Below are positions 61,664 through 64,000 of a DNA stretch of 64,000 bases, piece after piece (within the stretch, counting starts at the first letter, position 1; each line of letters opens with the position of its first letter). The stretch covers positions 34,955 through 98,954 of the forward strand of contig NZ_JNJB01000017.1 of assembly GCF_000701505.1 (NCBI RefSeq). Direction: 5' to 3'. The notes beneath the pieces were generated by a model. The model searched no databases and had not been told where the DNA came from. It saw nothing but the letters and a program-made list of their open reading frames with translations. This DNA comes from Dyadobacter crusticola DSM 16708 (GTDB lineage Bacteria > Bacteroidota > Bacteroidia > Cytophagales > Spirosomataceae). Made by a program: the position numbers and the translations under genes.

Positions 61664-63892
61664 ATGAATTTTCTATTAAAACTGGCGTTTGCTGCGGGAT
61701 TTGTAAGTCCGCTGGCGGCGGCCCCGCATGTTGGGACAGGTGGTTTGCCAATAAGCTCGGAGGCTGCTACTGTGACAAGCACAGAGGAGAAAAGCAAGGG
61801 AACTCCCAATCAGGATTTGATCGAACTTGCCGGTATGACTTCCTACACGATCAAAAATCCCTATTCAGAAACTGTTGACAAGCCTTTTACCATTGAAACC
61901 AAATCAATGGATCAGATGGCAGCTCCCCTTGCCACCAAAGTTACCTGCGGAACCCGGGATGGTCAGCCGGTTGTATGGACGGACGGTGAATACCTGGGGC
62001 AAACAGGCGACGGCAAAAAGGCATATACCAAGATCGTTGAGAACCGGGTTTATTTCAACTGGGGAGGTACCGTATCCGGCAATATTTTCGTGTTGTTCTT
62101 CCTTGACCTTGGTAAGTTTCCCAACAATTCAGAAAATGACGCGCTTATCAAGCAATGCGTGAACCCGGTCGATCCGAGTACTGCGGCGAATAACTTGCTG
62201 GGAACAAGTAATGGCAAAATCACCTGTAATGGCTATGTCATGGAAAACGGCGAATTGCTGGGCACTTTTGTTGATAATGGCGCATCTACCTTTCAGTATA
62301 CAAAATACGTAGATGGCCGCCTTCGTGTGATGATCAAGCAAGGTGCAAATGATACGCGCACTGATAACTACAGTATGGACCTGCTGCCTGAGACGATCAA
62401 TGGTACGAAAGGTTCACTAAGCGATAAATGGAAAGGTAAGTTGACACTTGAAATGGTAAATGGTTGCTACTGGCCAATTGTACCAAAATCTGCTACTCCG
62501 GTTGTTGAAAATAACTGTCCGGCCAATCCTGCGATTTCCGATATCTCTTCGATCCAGCAAACCTCATTGCGCTTTACGTTTACAGGTGACGGTATCAGTA
62601 CTTTGCGGTGGCGGATCAAATCCGGCAGTTCGGTGCTCAGAAACGGTACCACGTCCGATCTGGGTAGTAACAAGACAGTAAACCTCAGCTACGGTTCGTT
62701 AAATCCAGGTAACTACTCATTGGAAATAGAGGGAGCAAGCTGCACGTCGGGTGTTGCTTCCCGCTCATTTACGATCCAGGAGCCGGTTGTTGTGATCCCT
62801 GACTGTCAGGGCGGCCCTTCGGTTACTACAATCAGAAACCTGACTTCGACTGGCCTTACTGTTGATTATGCCGGCACGAACCTGCGCAATTTCTCGTGGC
62901 GTATCCTTGATGGATCTTCTTCTGTTGCAAATGGCAGTACCGGTGTACTTCAATCAAATACAGCTAATATTTCGTACAATTATCTGCAAAACGGTACCTA
63001 TACCTTCGAAATGAAGGCACTGGACTGCAAAGCTGCATCTGTTGCCACCAAGAATTTTACTTTGTCCGGAGATACCCGCCCAACTTGTAAAAGAGGCCCA
63101 ACATTGCAGGCATTGCTGAGTTCTGATGATAGAAGTTTGTCATTCCTGTTTGACGGAGACGAAGTTTATTCCATTGACTGGAAAATCATGTCGGGCAATA
63201 ATGCCATTCGTCAGAGCAGCGTCTCGCCTCAGAATAACCACCCGGTGATCCAGTATGATCCGCTTCAAAACGGCTCCTACACGATCCAGATTGAAGGTGG
63301 TAGCTGCAAGTCAGCTGTGACTAGCGCCACCTTTGCAATCGGGCCACTGCCTATTTATGTAGCTAATTTCGTTGGCGAAACAGTTGAAGAAGGTGTTAAG
63401 CTTTCCTGGGAAGTTGTTTCGGAGCAGGATGGAAAAGAATTCGAAGTACTGCGTTATGATTCTGAAATGAAGAATGCGGAAGTGCTCGGCAAAGTTTCAC
63501 TTTCAGATCAGCGTACCGGCTGGTACCATTTCGTAGATTCGAGCCCGCTGCTTGGTATTAACTACTATCAGCTAAAACAAATTGATATAGACGGTACCTT
63601 CACGAAAAGCAAAATTGTTTCTGTGAACCCGGGTATTATCAGAGGAACCGTAGTTGCTCCAAACCCTGCACAGGATTATGTTGATCTTCAATTCTCTTCA
63701 CGCACAGCTGGAAAATCGGAAGTTGTGATTTACAATGCTGCGGGTGTAGCGATCGGCAAATCGCCCATTCAGATTACAGAAGGAAAGAATGTTCACCGCG
63801 TTAATGTTAAAAAACTGGTTAACGGAAGTTATTTCATGAAAATCTCCCACGATGGAGAGTTATCAAGCCTGCGTTTCATGAAAATGGATTGA
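61664..63892 (+). CDS. T9SS type A sorting-domain surface protein with three internal repeats
   Basis: A 742-residue exported protein. An N-terminal signal peptide (M-N-F-L-L-K-L-A-F-A-A-G-F-V) is followed by a unique region (to about residue 280, with Trp-rich motifs Y-F-N-W-G-G). Three tandem Ig-like repeats of about 95 residues begin at Cys285, Cys381 and Cys475, each with a second Cys before the end (E-G-A-S-C, A-L-D-C, E-G-G-S-C). The last 85 residues form a type IX secretion C-terminal domain (V-A-P-N-P-A-Q-D-Y, then V-N-G-S-Y-F-M-K-I). The protein should be secreted through the outer membrane, probably as a surface adhesin or cargo of unknown role. Confidence 0.85.
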   Translation: MNFLLKLAFAAGFVSPLAAAPHVGTGGLPISSEAATVTSTEEKSKGTPNQDLIELAGMTSYTIKNPYSETVDKPFTIETKSMDQMAAPLATKVTCGTRDGQPVVWTDGEYLGQTGDGKKAYTKIVENRVYFNWGGTVSGNIFVLFFLDLGKFPNNSENDALIKQCVNPVDPSTAANNLLGTSNGKITCNGYVMENGELLGTFVDNGASTFQYTKYVDGRLRVMIKQGANDTRTDNYSMDLLPETINGTKGSLSDKWKGKLTLEMVNGCYWPIVPKSATPVVENNCPANPAISDISSIQQTSLRFTFTGDGISTLRWRIKSGSSVLRNGTTSDLGSNKTVNLSYGSLNPGNYSLEIEGASCTSGVASRSFTIQEPVVVIPDCQGGPSVTTIRNLTSTGLTVDYAGTNLRNFSWRILDGSSSVANGSTGVLQSNTANISYNYLQNGTYTFEMKALDCKAASVATKNFTLSGDTRPTCKRGPTLQALLSSDDRSLSFLFDGDEVYSIDWKIMSGNNAIRQSSVSPQNNHPVIQYDPLQNGSYTIQIEGGSCKSAVTSATFAIGPLPIYVANFVGETVEEGVKLSWEVVSEQDGKEFEVLRYDSEMKNAEVLGKVSLSDQRTGWYHFVDSSPLLGINYYQLKQIDIDGTFTKSKIVSVNPGIIRGTVVAPNPAQDYVDLQFSSRTAGKSEVVIYNAAGVAIGKSPIQITEGKNVHRVNVKKLVNGSYFMKISHDGELSSLRFMKMD

Positions 63893-63913
63893 TTTAGTTG
63901 AGAGTAATGCAAA

Positions 63914-63945
63914 GAGGGTGTCTCAGTTTTAGCCGAGGCACCCTC
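63914..63945 (+). terminator. hairpin after the T9SS cargo gene
   Basis: GAGGGTGTCTC at 63914-63924 and GAGGCACCCTC at 63935-63945 pair over 11 bases (one T-G pair) with a 10-base loop. The T run after it is weak, so the terminator call is moderate. Confidence 0.6.
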
Positions 63946-64000
63946 GTCCATTTGCTTTAAACTGAGTGGAAATTGAAACGCGATATCGATCCATTCAAAG

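Noticed and set aside
1..64000. CRISPR arrays, prophage, insertion sequences, rRNA genes
   Set aside because: No regularly spaced repeats of CRISPR type, no transposase or phage genes, and no rRNA sequence were seen on either strand.

Overview
The window looks like an ordinary chromosomal stretch of a Bacteroidota species, most probably a Cytophagales member of the Dyadobacter type. The signs are a type IX secretion C-terminal sorting domain, a FecI/FecR/STN-domain regulatory operon, a head-GIN lipoprotein, a PspC/LiaI/LiaF-like envelope operon, no clear Shine-Dalgarno sites, and repeated TAnnTTTG (-7) promoter boxes. The genus is inferred from protein character, not from a marker gene. I see no prophage, insertion sequence, CRISPR array or rRNA. 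The only RNA genes or elements are one tRNA-Glu(UUC) and one cobalamin riboswitch.

Layout. 1-7.4 kb: end of a DUF2798 protein, fabF, HAD phosphatase, beta-barrel protein, RarD-like transporter, a methyltransferase/UbiA-like pair, secreted M28 peptidase, then a short interspersed repeat. 7.5-17.7 kb: M17 aminopeptidase, ATP-grasp protein, an AT-rich orphan gene, uxaB with a divergent LacI regulator, Nudix hydrolase, aminotransferase, a Xre-RES toxin-antitoxin pair and a LolC/E-type permease. 17.8-24.3 kb: nadE, the STN/FecR/FecI operon and a head-GIN lipoprotein. 24.3-28.3 kb: VanX-like dipeptidase, PspC/LiaI/LiaF-like operon, a degenerate TrpF-like protein and a DUF4160/DUF2442 pair. 28.4-34.7 kb: galM-galK-dehydrogenase operon, HEAT-like protein, fumC, a NagB-like enzyme. 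34.8-38.1 kb: cobalamin riboswitch and metE, hotdog thioesterase. 38.1-43.2 kb: acyltransferase, then a carbamoyltransferase/SGNH/DUF5989/SxtJ cluster. 43.3-47.1 kb: Ppx/GppA, an anti-sigma-like membrane protein with its ECF sigma factor, an Lrp/AsnC regulator. 47.2-54.2 kb: metH, a SnoaL-like lipoprotein, a CNT nucleoside transporter, a YihY/BrkB protein. 54.2-64 kb: sppA, sixA, xerD, aroQ, a long inverted repeat array, M14 peptidase, tRNA-Glu, and a large T9SS cargo protein with three internal repeats.

How the genes work together. Two methionine synthases lie 10 kb apart: the B12-independent one (metE) sits behind a cobalamin riboswitch, while the B12-dependent one (metH) has a plain promoter and a divergent Lrp-type regulator. 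This is a textbook B12-dependent switch. The most coherent accessory cluster is carbamoyltransferase-SGNH hydrolase-DUF5989-SxtJ (39.6-43.2 kb), which looks like a small-molecule or glycan modification module. Its substrate cannot be told from sequence. Several tightly overlapped gene pairs (Xre/RES, DUF4160/DUF2442, FecI/FecR/STN, sigma/anti-sigma-like) are translationally coupled regulatory or toxin-antitoxin-like units. I found no system that is clearly new. The best leads are the SxtJ cluster, the DUF4160-DUF2442-TrpF-like operon and the UbiA-like/methyltransferase pair.
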